The notes: generated from the letters alone by a model not told the origin. DNA of 54,071 nt from Candidatus Gastranaerophilales bacterium (GCA_944322545.1 CALUPF010000030.1:1-54071), one strand, 5' to 3'; positions 32,784 to 40,765 are shown, counted from the first letter of the stretch. Program-made: numbers and translations.

Positions 32784-33794
32784 TTATGAGATGTCCCATC
32801 TTCCACAGGTTCCACCCCAGCGAGCAATGATATTTCCTTGAATATCTTTTATGTCTTTAGGGTGTTCTTCTGGCAATTCTCCTTCAACAATTGTAATAAC
32901 TTCACAGTTATTAGAACAGCCTGTGCATTGGTTTGTAATTGAGTTGAAGTGCATGTTACCAACTTCCCAGCCTTTGAATTTTGTTTTATTTTCTGTATAT
33001 TGGTGGTTCTCCATAGCTAAAAGAGCTGCACCTATTGCTCCCATCGTTTGGTGATTATCCGGAACGACAACTTTTGTATTCAATGCTTCTTCAAAAGCTT
33101 TAACCATACCTGAATTTGTCGCAACACCACCTTGGAATGTAACTGTAGGAAGAATTTCTTTACCTAGGGCTAGATTGCTTAAATAGTTTCTAACTAAAGC
33201 CTGACATAGTCCATAAAGCAAATCTTCAACAGGATATCCTAATTGCTGTTTGTGAATTAAGTCACTTTCTGCAAAAACACCACATCTGCCAGCAATTCTT
33301 GCTGGGTTTGTTGATTTTAGAGCTGTTTCGCCAAACTTTTCAATTGGTACATTTAATCTATTAGCTTGTTGGTCAAGAAAACTACCTGTACCTGCTGCAC
33401 AAACAGTATTCATCGCAAAATCAGTTACTATACCATCTCTTAAAATAATTATTTTACTGTCTTGTCCACCAATTTCAAGAATTGTTTGTACCCCATGAAC
33501 ATATGTGCTAGCTGCTACTGCGTGAGCTGTGATTTCATTTTTTACAACGTCAGCACCGACTAGTGCACCTGCTAAATTTCTGCCGCTTCCTGTTGTTCCT
33601 ACACCTTGAATATTGTATTCACATAAAGCTTTGTTTAATAACTCTCTCATACCAGCTTGGACTGCTAAAACTGGCTTTCCAGATGTTCTTAACATGTAGC
33701 TATCTACATATTTTCCTGTTTCATCAACTAATGCAAGCTTTGTTGTAACAGAGCCTACATCAATCCCTAAATATACGTTTAATGCCATATTCAC
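32784..33794 (-). CDS. Acyl-CoA dehydratase activase (BadF/HgdC-type ATPase)
   Basis: This family is an ATP-driven Fe-S protein that injects an electron into 2-hydroxyacyl-CoA dehydratases or related reductases. Seen here: the ASKHA phosphate loop GIDVGSVTTKLALVD (residues 10-24), LEIGGQDSKII (about 101-111), and the two cluster cysteines in NTVCAAGTGSFLDQ and AGRCGVFAESDLIHKQ. FQGGVATNSGM and QTMGAIGAALLA complete the ATPase fold. A C-terminal tail adds CTGCSNNC and a final GGTCGRW, a cysteine cluster like that in the large fused activase-related proteins. The partner dehydratase is not in the window. The 336-residue length is above the usual 260-270 because of this tail. It diverges from the next gene. 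Confidence 0.88.
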   Translation of the reverse strand: MNMALNVYLGIDVGSVTTKLALVDETGKYVDSYMLRTSGKPVLAVQAGMRELLNKALCEYNIQGVGTTGSGRNLAGALVGADVVKNEITAHAVAASTYVHGVQTILEIGGQDSKIIILRDGIVTDFAMNTVCAAGTGSFLDQQANRLNVPIEKFGETALKSTNPARIAGRCGVFAESDLIHKQQLGYPVEDLLYGLCQALVRNYLSNLALGKEILPTVTFQGGVATNSGMVKAFEEALNTKVVVPDNHQTMGAIGAALLAMENHQYTENKTKFKGWEVGNMHFNSITNQCTGCSNNCEVITIVEGELPEEHPKDIKDIQGNIIARWGGTCGRWDIS

Positions 33795-33814
33795 CTCTTC
33801 TAAAGTTTATCTTT

Positions 33815-33843
33815 AATATAAACAAAACACACTTGAAGTTCAA
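33815..33843 (-). promoter_or_regulatory. Promoter of the dehydratase activase gene
   Basis: On the minus strand TTGAAC (33843-33838), a 17-bp spacer and TATATT (33820-33815) precede the ATG by about 20 bases, with an AGAGGTG ribosome-binding site between. Confidence 0.65.
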
Positions 33844-33905
33844 ACTTTATTTTTAATCAGAATAAAGATATAATGTTTTTGTTGACGATTTAGGCGGAGA
33901 TTTAT

Positions 33906-34502
33906 ATGGATTTTTCTAAGGGAGTTTTGTTTGATCCTGGGTATTCTAAATATACATTAGCTTTTGCTACTAATATTGATGCTGTTTATAATGTTATTTT
34001 TTCAATGAAGGCAATGCATCAAAGAAAGTTTAAGTTTCAGACTGTATATCCTCAAATTCTTAAGCTGCTTGAACATACAGTTGGCTTTTATTTAGGTTGT
34101 CTTTTGTGGGCTACATTTATTACACAAAATTTTAAGGACGAACCTAAAGAAATTCTAGAAAATGATTATCTAGGTCGTTCTGTAAAAGAAGATGAGATGT
34201 TGTTTGAGGTTAACTATGCTATTTCATATTTTGATAAGCTCAAAAAAGATTGCAAATACTATCTAGGTAAAAATTGTAATCTACCGAACGATTGGTTTGA
34301 GATTATGTCTGTTTACAAGGACTTTTTGAAAATAAATAATTTTTTAGTTGATGCAAAATCAACTGAAGATATAAAATTGCCAAAAGAAATTAAAAAACTT
34401 TCAAAAGAAGATTTGGATAAAATTTTAGAAGTAATAGACTCAGTTGTGAAATCCGGTGATTTTAAAGAACTTTTCAAGATTAAAAATTTAATTCTTTGTT
34501 AA
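33906..34502 (+). CDS. Hypothetical helical protein
   Basis: This 198-residue protein is not recognised. It starts MDFSKGVLFDPGYSKYTLAF and contains one moderately hydrophobic stretch (HTVGFYLGCLLWATFIT, about 58-74) too polar at its ends to be called a membrane segment with confidence. The remainder is Lys/Glu-rich helix. A GGCGGAG ribosome-binding site supports the start, and TATAAT at 33869-33874 with a weak -35 (TTTATT, 17-bp spacer) may be the promoter. It diverges from the activase gene and precedes the J-domain protein by 143 bp, which has its own promoter. Confidence 0.55.
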   Translation: MDFSKGVLFDPGYSKYTLAFATNIDAVYNVIFSMKAMHQRKFKFQTVYPQILKLLEHTVGFYLGCLLWATFITQNFKDEPKEILENDYLGRSVKEDEMLFEVNYAISYFDKLKKDCKYYLGKNCNLPNDWFEIMSVYKDFLKINNFLVDAKSTEDIKLPKEIKKLSKEDLDKILEVIDSVVKSGDFKELFKIKNLILC

Positions 34503-34508
34503 AAAAAA

Positions 34509-34537
34509 TTTACAATATCTCAAAATTCAACTATAAT
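34509..34537 (+). promoter_or_regulatory. Promoter of the EF-hand/LysM/J-domain gene
   Basis: TTTACA (34509-34514), a 17-bp spacer and TATAAT (34532-34537) give a start near 34544 and a leader of about 100 nt before ATG 34646. Confidence 0.7.
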
Positions 34538-34539
34538 GC

Positions 34540-34557
34540 CGGATAGGATAGGATAGG
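34540..34557 (+). promoter_or_regulatory. Four GG tracts at the predicted transcript 5' end
   Basis: GGATAGGATAGGATAGG (34541-34557) holds four GG pairs spaced by ATA, immediately downstream of the -10 box. In RNA or non-template DNA this could fold into a two-layer G-quadruplex. It is unusual in such AT-rich DNA. Any regulatory role is inference. Confidence 0.35.
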
Positions 34558-34645
34558 TTGAGATTTTTTTATTTTTTTCTTAAATAATTTGTCTTTCTAT
34601 TTCGATACTCAAATTGTAGTGTAAAGGAATGAAAGGCGTGTTCTT

Positions 34646-36760
34646 ATGGGAATGTTTGATCGTAGTTTAAAAATTGATTCTGGAAAAAAATATGATACAA
34701 GTGAAGTATCATCTGAGGGTATTTCTAAAGAAGAACGTGCAGAGATTGAGAAAAAAAACAGGAAAATGATTGATATTTTCAAAGCTTTTGATGTTGATAA
34801 AAGCGGAGATTTAAGTTCATTAGAGCTTGCTAATGCTTTAAAAGCTTTTTCTCAGCTTGATTCTGATGGCAATAAAAAATTATCTAAAAAGGAATTTGAA
34901 GAAGGCGCTAAAATGTTTAATGATGCATTCGCATCAATGGGTATAGAAAATATCGAAGGTAAAGATTTAAAAGCCTTCATGAAATATGTCAGAAAAGCAA
35001 CAAAAGATGATTCTAAAGTTTCAACTGATAAAGTAATAGATGACTATAATAAAAGCGTAGAAGAGGCTAGAGTAAAAGCAGAAGCTGAAGCAAAAGCTAA
35101 GGCAGAAGCTGAAGCAAAGGCTGCTGCTGAGGCAAAAGCTAAGGCAGAAGCAGAAGCTGCTGCAGAAAAAGAAAGATTGAGATTGCAAACTCCAAAAGAC
35201 TATACTGTACAACCTGGAGAAACTCTTGATTCTATTTTAAAACGTTCACTAGAAGCTCAAGGTATAGAGGTGAATGAAGAAAATTTGAAGAAAGCAAAAG
35301 AAGAGTTTATTAAAAATAATCCAGGTGCTGTGCATGGTAAACAAGGTAAAGAATATCTTTATATGGGGGATGTTGTTAAAGTTCCAGGGGATCTTGAAGA
35401 TAAAGGGAATGCTGATGCAATAAAAGATAATTATAGAGCCCAACAGTTGAAAAAAAGACAAGCTGCAGAACGTGCAAAATATACGGTTGATGCTTTTTAT
35501 AGAAATAAAGACGGTAGTGAAGGACGACATATAAAACTGAAACCAACTGGTGAAAAAGCTGCAAATGGAAGATTTTATGCGGTGGATCAACACGGCAATA
35601 GATATCTTGTTGCTCATGATGGTACGCTTTTGGATTCTCAAAAAGTAGCTAAAAAAGATGCTGCTGTCGCAAAAAATAAAAAAATGGCTACATCAAGACA
35701 ACAGTATAATAATCTTGTTAAAAGTTTTAATGCTGCAATGAAATCCTTTAATCATCAAGTGGCAAAAGATGGTTGGGCAGCTAATACTGCTGATGCTGTT
35801 TCGGGCTTCTTTGGCTCTACTAATACAGAAGATCACGTAAGAGCAGACTTAAATGCTTATAAAGGAAAATTAAAAGAATTAAAAGCTGCGTTAGATCGTG
35901 GAGATAAAGCTAAATTTGACCAACTTTACAAAGAATTATCAAAAAATGACATTACATCTAGGGTTGAAAAATATAATCAATCCCAAGAAAAAGGTGGTGC
36001 GGTTGTTAAAGGTGTAGCAGTTGGTGTTGTATCAGGTGTTGCTGCAGTTGCAACAGGTGGTGCTTCATTGGCGGTTACAGCAGCAGTAGCAGGTGGTAGT
36101 ACATTTGTTGCAAGTGTTGCTGCTGAGACAACTGATCTTGCTACAAATCAGATAGATGGTGATGTTAATGCTGAAAATATGGGTAAAATAGCAAAGAAAG
36201 CTAGTACAGATGCTCTTATTGCTGGTGCAACAGCAGGTTTGTTTAAAGGTGTAGGTAATATGTTTTCTAAGTCTGCAAGTACGGCAACAAGAGCAGGAGC
36301 AGCAAGTGCAGCAGATGACGCAGCTGGAGCCGGAACAAGAGCAGGAACAGGAGCCGCAGGTGCAGCGGATGACGCAGCTGGAGCCGGAACAAGAGCAGGA
36401 ACAGGAGCCGCAAGTGCAGCAGATGACGCAGCTGGAGCTGGAACAAGAACTGGAACTAGTGCCGCAGGGGCAGGGACAAGATCTTCAACCTCTGGCTCTT
36501 TTGATTGGGTTCGCAACAATTCACAAGCGTTTGATGACATTGTTGACAAAGTGAATTATGGTGGCGTTGATGCTTTAGATAGTTCTCAGCTAAAAATATT
36601 GTCTGAGCTATTAGATATTTCAGAAGATGCATTAAAAAATATGACAAAAAAAACGTACAAATCTTTGACTTTAAAATTCCATCCAGATAGACATGGTGGA
36701 GATGAGGCAGCACAAAAGATTTTCCAATTGATAGGAAATATATTCAGGAACTCAAGGTAA
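34646..36760 (+). CDS. Multidomain EF-hand / LysM / glycine-rich / J-domain protein
   Basis: The 704-residue protein joins rarely combined parts. Two EF-hand loops at 49-60 (DVDKSGDLSSLE) and 72-83 (DSDGNKKLSKKE); an Ala/Lys/Glu helix at about 141-178; a LysM-like domain at 185-248 (DYTVQPGETLDSILKRS ... YMGDVVKVPGD); a second helical region; a glycine-zipper hydrophobic segment at 449-494 (VAVGVVSGVAAVATGGASLA), able to enter or cross a membrane; three 18-residue Ala/Gly/Thr repeats at about 549-613; and a C-terminal J-domain fragment (664-704) with the HPD motif at 679-681, the residues that stimulate Hsp70. The J-domain has only helices around HPD. A membrane-anchored Hsp20-like gene is convergent next door. 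Function unknown. Confidence 0.75.
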   Translation: MGMFDRSLKIDSGKKYDTSEVSSEGISKEERAEIEKKNRKMIDIFKAFDVDKSGDLSSLELANALKAFSQLDSDGNKKLSKKEFEEGAKMFNDAFASMGIENIEGKDLKAFMKYVRKATKDDSKVSTDKVIDDYNKSVEEARVKAEAEAKAKAEAEAKAAAEAKAKAEAEAAAEKERLRLQTPKDYTVQPGETLDSILKRSLEAQGIEVNEENLKKAKEEFIKNNPGAVHGKQGKEYLYMGDVVKVPGDLEDKGNADAIKDNYRAQQLKKRQAAERAKYTVDAFYRNKDGSEGRHIKLKPTGEKAANGRFYAVDQHGNRYLVAHDGTLLDSQKVAKKDAAVAKNKKMATSRQQYNNLVKSFNAAMKSFNHQVAKDGWAANTADAVSGFFGSTNTEDHVRADLNAYKGKLKELKAALDRGDKAKFDQLYKELSKNDITSRVEKYNQSQEKGGAVVKGVAVGVVSGVAAVATGGASLAVTAAVAGGSTFVASVAAETTDLATNQIDGDVNAENMGKIAKKASTDALIAGATAGLFKGVGNMFSKSASTATRAGAASAADDAAGAGTRAGTGAAGAADDAAGAGTRAGTGAASAADDAAGAGTRTGTSAAGAGTRSSTSGSFDWVRNNSQAFDDIVDKVNYGGVDALDSSQLKILSELLDISEDALKNMTKKTYKSLTLKFHPDRHGGDEAAQKIFQLIGNIFRNSR
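36295..36475 (+). repeat. 54-bp GC-rich coding repeats
   Basis: About three copies of a 54-bp unit (beginning near GCAGATGACGCAGCTGGAGC) encode the Ala/Gly/Thr repeats of the J-domain protein. Copies are nearly identical in DNA, and use GCC and GGA codons far more than the surroundings, so the expansion looks recent. Long spurious frames appear on both strands here. Confidence 0.85.
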
Positions 36761-36786
36761 AAAAGCAGGCATATTGCCTGCTTTTT
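36760..36786. terminator. Bidirectional terminator
   Basis: AAGCAGGC and GCCTGCTT flank a five-base loop with A and T runs outside. It lies between the convergent J-domain and Hsp20-like genes and overlaps both stop regions. Confidence 0.9.
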
Positions 36787-37315
36787 AGTCATCTATTGGT
36801 AAGGTAATGATATATTTATTACCAGATTTTTCTTTTGTGATTTCATCTGTATCTATTTTTTCAGGGAACATGAAGCTTTGTGAAATTGAAAAAATGTTTT
36901 CAGAATGATTTTTTACTTTTTCTGCTTCACCTGTTATCTCGATTTTGTTATCATTAATTGATACATCTAAGTTTTCAGGGTTGTTATCAAAAGGTTTAAG
37001 GTCAACAACTATTTTATAAGCATTTTGTTTATCATCTTTGTACATTTCAACAGGGTTTTTGACGTTAACCATTGCGTTGTAGTGCATTGGAAATATTGTC
37101 ATATTGTTAAACATTTTATCTTGTTCTTGTAGAATTTTATCTATATTTTCCATATTAGTCGGAACGTAATAAGAATGTCTCATTTGATCTAGTATGTAAT
37201 ATACAGCCAAGTAACATGCAAGAAATAAAACTATTAAAAATAAAGCAAACTTAACCCAGCAAGAACTTTTTTCTTCTTCTTTTTTAGGTTCGATATTGTG
37301 ATTATTTTCTTCCAT
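36785..37315 (-). CDS. Membrane-anchored Hsp20/alpha-crystallin-like protein
   Basis: A 176-residue protein with a cytoplasmic-looking acidic/basic N-tail (1-19), one hydrophobic membrane segment (about 21-42, FALFLIVLFLACYLAVYYIL) and, after a 45-residue spacer, an alpha-crystallin-like domain (about 88-176). The domain shows the small heat-shock pattern: YKIVVDLKPFDNNPENLDVS, INDNKIEITGEAEK, then FSISQSFMFPEKIDTDEI and a final NKYIITLPID strand. Soluble Hsp20 proteins lack such an anchor, and the C-terminal IxI motif is missing. An AGGGGG ribosome-binding site supports the start. Its convergent neighbour carries a J domain, which suggests but does not prove a shared proteostasis role. Confidence 0.75.
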   Translation of the reverse strand: MEENNHNIEPKKEEEKSSCWVKFALFLIVLFLACYLAVYYILDQMRHSYYVPTNMENIDKILQEQDKMFNNMTIFPMHYNAMVNVKNPVEMYKDDKQNAYKIVVDLKPFDNNPENLDVSINDNKIEITGEAEKVKNHSENIFSISQSFMFPEKIDTDEITKEKSGNKYIITLPIDD

Positions 37316-37381
37316 TTTGCCCCCTTTTTGTGTTGTTTAAAGATATTTTATTAAGGGTTAATATATTTTTTAATCATCAGA

Positions 37382-38182
37382 TTATTTAATATTGTTGGGT
37401 AATATTTTTCTTAATTCAAAAATAATATTACTTAGTATTTCAATTTTGTTTTTATCTGCGGATATTATTAAATTTTCAAGATTTTCTGCAAATTTGTTAG
37501 GTAATATTATACAATTTAATTTTGCATATTGAATTAATCTTTTTTCTCCAGGATGTAATTTTTTATTAATTGCAAAAATTATATCAAAATAACAGGCTAA
37601 AAATGCTGTTATTCTATGTTGAATGCTAATTATATCATTTCTTTTTACGGCTTTTTCTATTTGTTCGAAAAATGATGCACTTTTTTTATCTTTTAGCATC
37701 ATTAGATTTTTTTTGATGATATTTTTTTGAAGTTCTTCAGGGTAATCATTCTCTTCGATTTGTTTTTGAAGGTCTAAAAACCAGTTGTTTTTATCGTATA
37801 AAATTTTTGAATGTTTAACATTGTATAAAAAACAGGTTGAATAGCCTAAAGATGCATTATGTTTTATCCAAACATTATTGATTTGATCTTTTATCCATTG
37901 TGGATTTCTAAACATAAAGTCAAAACAGGTAGGATAATTTTTTAGTTCCCATTCATCTCCTGTTTCGAAGTATCTGTTATCTATTTCGTAAACTTCTGAG
38001 TGTTTTTGTGCAAGTTGGGTTCTAAAATCTATGGGAATTTCGTCGTCTGTGTATATGTATATATCATAGTCTGATAATTTGTCATTAAGGTTTGAAGCTC
38101 TTGAACCTGATAATACAACAGCGTACACACTGTTTATTTTTGAATATTCTTCACTTATTTCTTTTAGAATATTTTCTAGCAT
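37382..38182 (-). CDS. Nucleotidyltransferase-fold protein (MNT/DUF4037-like)
   Basis: The N-terminal 90 residues hold the pol-beta-type nucleotidyltransferase signature GSRASNLNDKLSDYDIYIYT (residues 26-45): the GS pair and the DxD metal site (Asp38 and Asp40). A helical C-terminal domain with KRNDIISIQHRITAFLACYF and LHPGEKRLIQYAK resembles the DUF4037 helical bundle of stand-alone aminoglycoside/antitoxin-like nucleotidyltransferases. No HEPN toxin gene is adjacent, so a MNT-HEPN pair is not supported. The substrate is unknown. A GGAG Shine-Dalgarno sequence precedes the ATG. It diverges from the exported pair. Confidence 0.75.
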   Translation of the reverse strand: MLENILKEISEEYSKINSVYAVVLSGSRASNLNDKLSDYDIYIYTDDEIPIDFRTQLAQKHSEVYEIDNRYFETGDEWELKNYPTCFDFMFRNPQWIKDQINNVWIKHNASLGYSTCFLYNVKHSKILYDKNNWFLDLQKQIEENDYPEELQKNIIKKNLMMLKDKKSASFFEQIEKAVKRNDIISIQHRITAFLACYFDIIFAINKKLHPGEKRLIQYAKLNCIILPNKFAENLENLIISADKNKIEILSNIIFELRKILPNNIK

Positions 38183-38280
38183 AAAAACTCCTGAATTTTG
38201 AAACCATTTAATTTTACTTTATTTTACAATAATTCAAATAAATTTTCTTAACGAGATTGAGTGTGCTATAAAGTACATGT

Positions 38281-39162
38281 ATGAGAAAGTTAGTATTGTC
38301 ATTTTTAATATTACTTTTGTTTTCAAACACTTCATTTGCTGAAGAAATCAGCCTAGATGGAGTTAAAAAAAATGAAATTCAATACAAACCAAAAGTTGTT
38401 AAAGACGAAAAGGATTTGACTATTGATGAGGATACTGCTTTAAAAGGAATAGTTTTTTTACAACAACAAAAAGATTTAGAAGATATTGATGCTTTATGGA
38501 AAGCGACTGTTGAGAATAACAACATAATTAAGTTTGCTATGAAAAAACTATCTATTCCTCCTAGTCAGCAAAGATATCATTCTTCAATTTTAGCTAAATC
38601 TGTTTCGGCTTTGGTAAATGGAGCTTCTTTTATACCTGCTATGTTTGGTGCAAATTACATGGTTCAATCTGCATCTTATGCAACAGGCAGATTGGCTAAT
38701 AATTACATTGCTAAAGCAAACAATCCCAAAGAAATGCCTTTGACTGATACTGAGTTAATAGAGTTAGCAGGCATGATTGAATCTTTGCAGGATCAGATAA
38801 TTAACACTTACTATAACTATAAAATGGTGTTGAATCAGATTAAAGATACTCGTCAAAGGCTTGTTTTGTATAATAAAAATTATGCTAATGCCATCAAAAA
38901 TAACAATCAGATGGAAATAATAGTTTCATCTGCTATGTATGATGATTTGATGTTTGAAGAGTTTCGCCTTTTAAAAGAAGCCAGAAAGTATCAAATGGAC
39001 TTAGAAAGATTAGCAGGGAAAAAAACAGTTGAAAATTTAAATCTTTATCAGTATGCGTTTAAAAACGAGTTGTTTTCACAAAAGCTGTTAAACTCAAATT
39101 CACCAAAATCTTCCAATACTGAAACGAAAGTTGAAAATGGAGGGCAAAGTAGTGAAAAATAA
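38281..39162 (+). CDS. Exported helical protein, first of a paralogous pair
   Basis: A Sec signal peptide (1-20, ending SFA|EE) precedes about 270 residues that are largely helical. Landmarks shared with the next gene are DIDALWKATVENNNIIKFAM, a Gly/Ala-rich central segment, TELIELAGMIESLQDQIINT with YYNYK, and a terminal coiled coil (YQMDLERLAGKKTVENLN). The long alpha-helical hairpins with a final LERLAG-type turn are faintly like TolC-family coiled coils, but no barrel strands are present. TATAAA at 38267-38272 lies eight bases before the ATG with no Shine-Dalgarno sequence. Function unknown. Confidence 0.65.
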   Translation: MRKLVLSFLILLLFSNTSFAEEISLDGVKKNEIQYKPKVVKDEKDLTIDEDTALKGIVFLQQQKDLEDIDALWKATVENNNIIKFAMKKLSIPPSQQRYHSSILAKSVSALVNGASFIPAMFGANYMVQSASYATGRLANNYIAKANNPKEMPLTDTELIELAGMIESLQDQIINTYYNYKMVLNQIKDTRQRLVLYNKNYANAIKNNNQMEIIVSSAMYDDLMFEEFRLLKEARKYQMDLERLAGKKTVENLNLYQYAFKNELFSQKLLNSNSPKSSNTETKVENGGQSSEK

Positions 39163-40048
39163 GCTGTTACTTTTATTTTTAGCTTTGCTTTTATCAAATA
39201 TGAGCTCATTTGCTATTACCGTAGATGAACTTACAGAACCTAAAGAACCTGCTTATCGTGTTGGGGTTGGTGCTGAGCCTGAAAGAATCTATAAAGTTTC
39301 TGAAAGTGACAAAAAACTTCAATCAAAAGAAGCTAATATAGACAAAACAAGTGAAGCTGTGAAAAATATCACATACGCTGATTTGAGTTTGAAAAAAATT
39401 GCTAAAGAGATTAGTGATGATGGTGAACTCACACAAAATGATGTGATTGAGGACATAAAACTTTTGTGGATTGGTGCGGCTCAAAATAGCGAGACAGTAA
39501 AGTTTATTGTGTATAAACTCTCAAATCCTGATGAAGATAAGCCAAATGAAAATATTGTGAAAAAAATTATACAGCCTATTTCAACAGTAGGTAGTCTTGC
39601 AGGAATTGGGATGGGAAACCCTATTGGAGCTTTGTCAGCTATTATGGGAAGCAGCATTCTTGGTTCAATGTCAGTAGATGATAAAGATTTAAACTATAAA
39701 TTTTCGAAAGTTAATGATGCTGATATGGTTGTTTTGATTAGAAAAATTGAAGAGTTACAAAGAAAGATCGTTAACTATTATTTTGATTATATGTCTGCAA
39801 GAGAATCATTGATAAAGTCCGATGAGATTGTTGCAAAAAGAAGAAATGCATTTATGAATTCAGCTGATTTAACTGATGATCAAGTTATAATGGTAGATGC
39901 TTATTATCGTTCGGCTTTAAATATGCAAAGCAAATTGCGTTCAGACTTTTTAGCTAGACGTGCTTCTTTAGAACAGACTGTTGGTTCTGAAACGCTAGCT
40001 CAGTTTGAAAATATCATTGAGGAAAGAGAAAAACAAGATAAAAAATAA
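39152..40048 (+). CDS. Exported helical protein, second of a paralogous pair
   Basis: The start is set at GTG 39152 because GGAGGG (39139-39144) lies seven bases upstream and it gives a clean signal peptide (KNKLLLLFLALLLSN ... SFA|I); the upstream TTG at 39131 would add seven residues. This gives 298 residues and an 11-bp overlap with the previous gene. The shared pattern is IEDIKLLWIGAAQNSETVKF, a glycine-rich centre (LAGIGMGNPIGALSAIMGSS), ADMVVLIRKIEELQRKIVNY and a final coiled coil with LEQTVGSETL. The low identity points to an old duplication. A strong terminator follows. Function unknown. Confidence 0.65.
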   Translation: MKNKLLLLFLALLLSNMSSFAITVDELTEPKEPAYRVGVGAEPERIYKVSESDKKLQSKEANIDKTSEAVKNITYADLSLKKIAKEISDDGELTQNDVIEDIKLLWIGAAQNSETVKFIVYKLSNPDEDKPNENIVKKIIQPISTVGSLAGIGMGNPIGALSAIMGSSILGSMSVDDKDLNYKFSKVNDADMVVLIRKIEELQRKIVNYYFDYMSARESLIKSDEIVAKRRNAFMNSADLTDDQVIMVDAYYRSALNMQSKLRSDFLARRASLEQTVGSETLAQFENIIEEREKQDKK

Positions 40049-40073
40049 AGCCCTTCAGTTAGAAGGGCTTTTA
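40047..40073. terminator. Bidirectional terminator
   Basis: AAGCCCTTC and GAAGGGCTT pair around a short loop, with A-rich and T-rich sides. It separates the exported pair (plus) from the rubrerythrin gene (minus). Confidence 0.85.
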
Positions 40074-40098
40074 ATCTCATAAGGAAGGAATCTACTTT

Positions 40099-40650
40099 TT
40101 ATGAGAAATATCTTTTTAATAAACCTTGGAAAGCTTGTCCGTGACGAGCTTCATCTTTACACATTTCGTGAACTGTGTCATGAATAGCGTCAAGGTTAAG
40201 TTCTTTTGCTCTTGAAGCGATAGCTTTTTTAGCTGCGCAAGCACCAGATTCAGCTTCAACACGCATTTCAAGGTTTTTCTTAGTTGAGTTAGTAACAACT
40301 TCACCAAGAAGTTCAGCGAATTTTGCAGCGTGTTCTGCTTCTTCGAAAGCTATTCTTTTGTAAGCTTCTGCTACTTCTGGATAGCCTTCTCTGTCAGCTT
40401 GTCTGCTCATTGCTAAGTACATACCAACTTCTGTACATTCACCGATGAAGTGATCTTTTAAGCCTTGTTTAACTTCTGCGTCAACATCTGCACCAACGCC
40501 GATTCTGTGTTCATCAGCCCAACCTACAACTCCAGTGCCTTCTTCAACTTTGTTGAATTTTTCTGCGCCAACACCACACATAGGGCATTTTGCTGGAGCA
40601 GCATCACCTTCATATACGTATCCGCAAACTGAACATACAAATTTTGCCAT
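40099..40650 (-). CDS. Reverse rubrerythrin (N-terminal rubredoxin, C-terminal ferritin-like)
   Basis: The 183-residue protein has the reversed domain order found in anaerobes: a rubredoxin domain first (CSVCGY at 6-11, CPMCG at 22-26) and a ferritin-like di-iron domain after (EAEHAAKF, with IGECTEVG before and [11 protein letters not shown] at the end supplying the second Glu/His set). Such proteins act as NADH-linked peroxidases that remove hydrogen peroxide in the cytoplasm. A GAGGT ribosome-binding site precedes the ATG. The gene lies behind a strong promoter with a 31-bp palindrome at the start site, consistent with peroxide-responsive control. Confidence 0.93.
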   Translation of the reverse strand: MAKFVCSVCGYVYEGDAAPAKCPMCGVGAEKFNKVEEGTGVVGWADEHRIGVGADVDAEVKQGLKDHFIGECTEVGMYLAMSRQADREGYPEVAEAYKRIAFEEAEHAAKFAELLGEVVTNSTKKNLEMRVEAESGACAAKKAIASRAKELNLDAIHDTVHEMCKDEARHGQAFQGLLKRYFS

Positions 40651-40692
40651 AATTTACCTCTTTCATAATTACCATAATTCACTTTTAAGACG

Positions 40693-40723
40693 AATCTTAT
40701 TAAGAATCATTCTTAATAAGATT
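40693..40723 (-). promoter_or_regulatory. 31-bp perfect palindrome, probable PerR/Fur-type operator
   Basis: AATCTTATTAAGAAT and its exact complement flank one central base. The inner TAAGAAT-C-ATTCTTA has the 7-1-7 layout of PerR and Fur boxes. It directly abuts the -10 box, covering the predicted start site of the rubrerythrin transcript, where a bound repressor would block RNA polymerase. Confidence 0.65.
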
Positions 40724-40752
40724 ATTATACACATGTCAATTTGAAATTGCAA
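40724..40752 (-). promoter_or_regulatory. Promoter of the reverse rubrerythrin gene
   Basis: On the minus strand TTGCAA (40752-40747), a 17-bp spacer and TATAAT (40729-40724) form a strong sigma70 promoter; the next base is the first base of the palindrome. Confidence 0.75.
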
Positions 40753-40765
40753 GTGGTTTGATTTG

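Noticed and set aside
36148..36554. Open frames on both strands across the GC-rich repeat of the J-domain gene
   Set aside because: They are shadows of the repeat; the plus-strand J-domain frame continues through it with recognisable domains on either side.
37382..38182. MNT half of a MNT-HEPN toxin-antitoxin pair
   Set aside because: No HEPN-type gene is adjacent on either side, and the protein is longer than typical MNT antitoxins.
38281..40048. TolC-type outer membrane efflux protein
   Set aside because: Coiled-coil helices are faintly similar, but the barrel strands and the internal duplication of TolC are absent.
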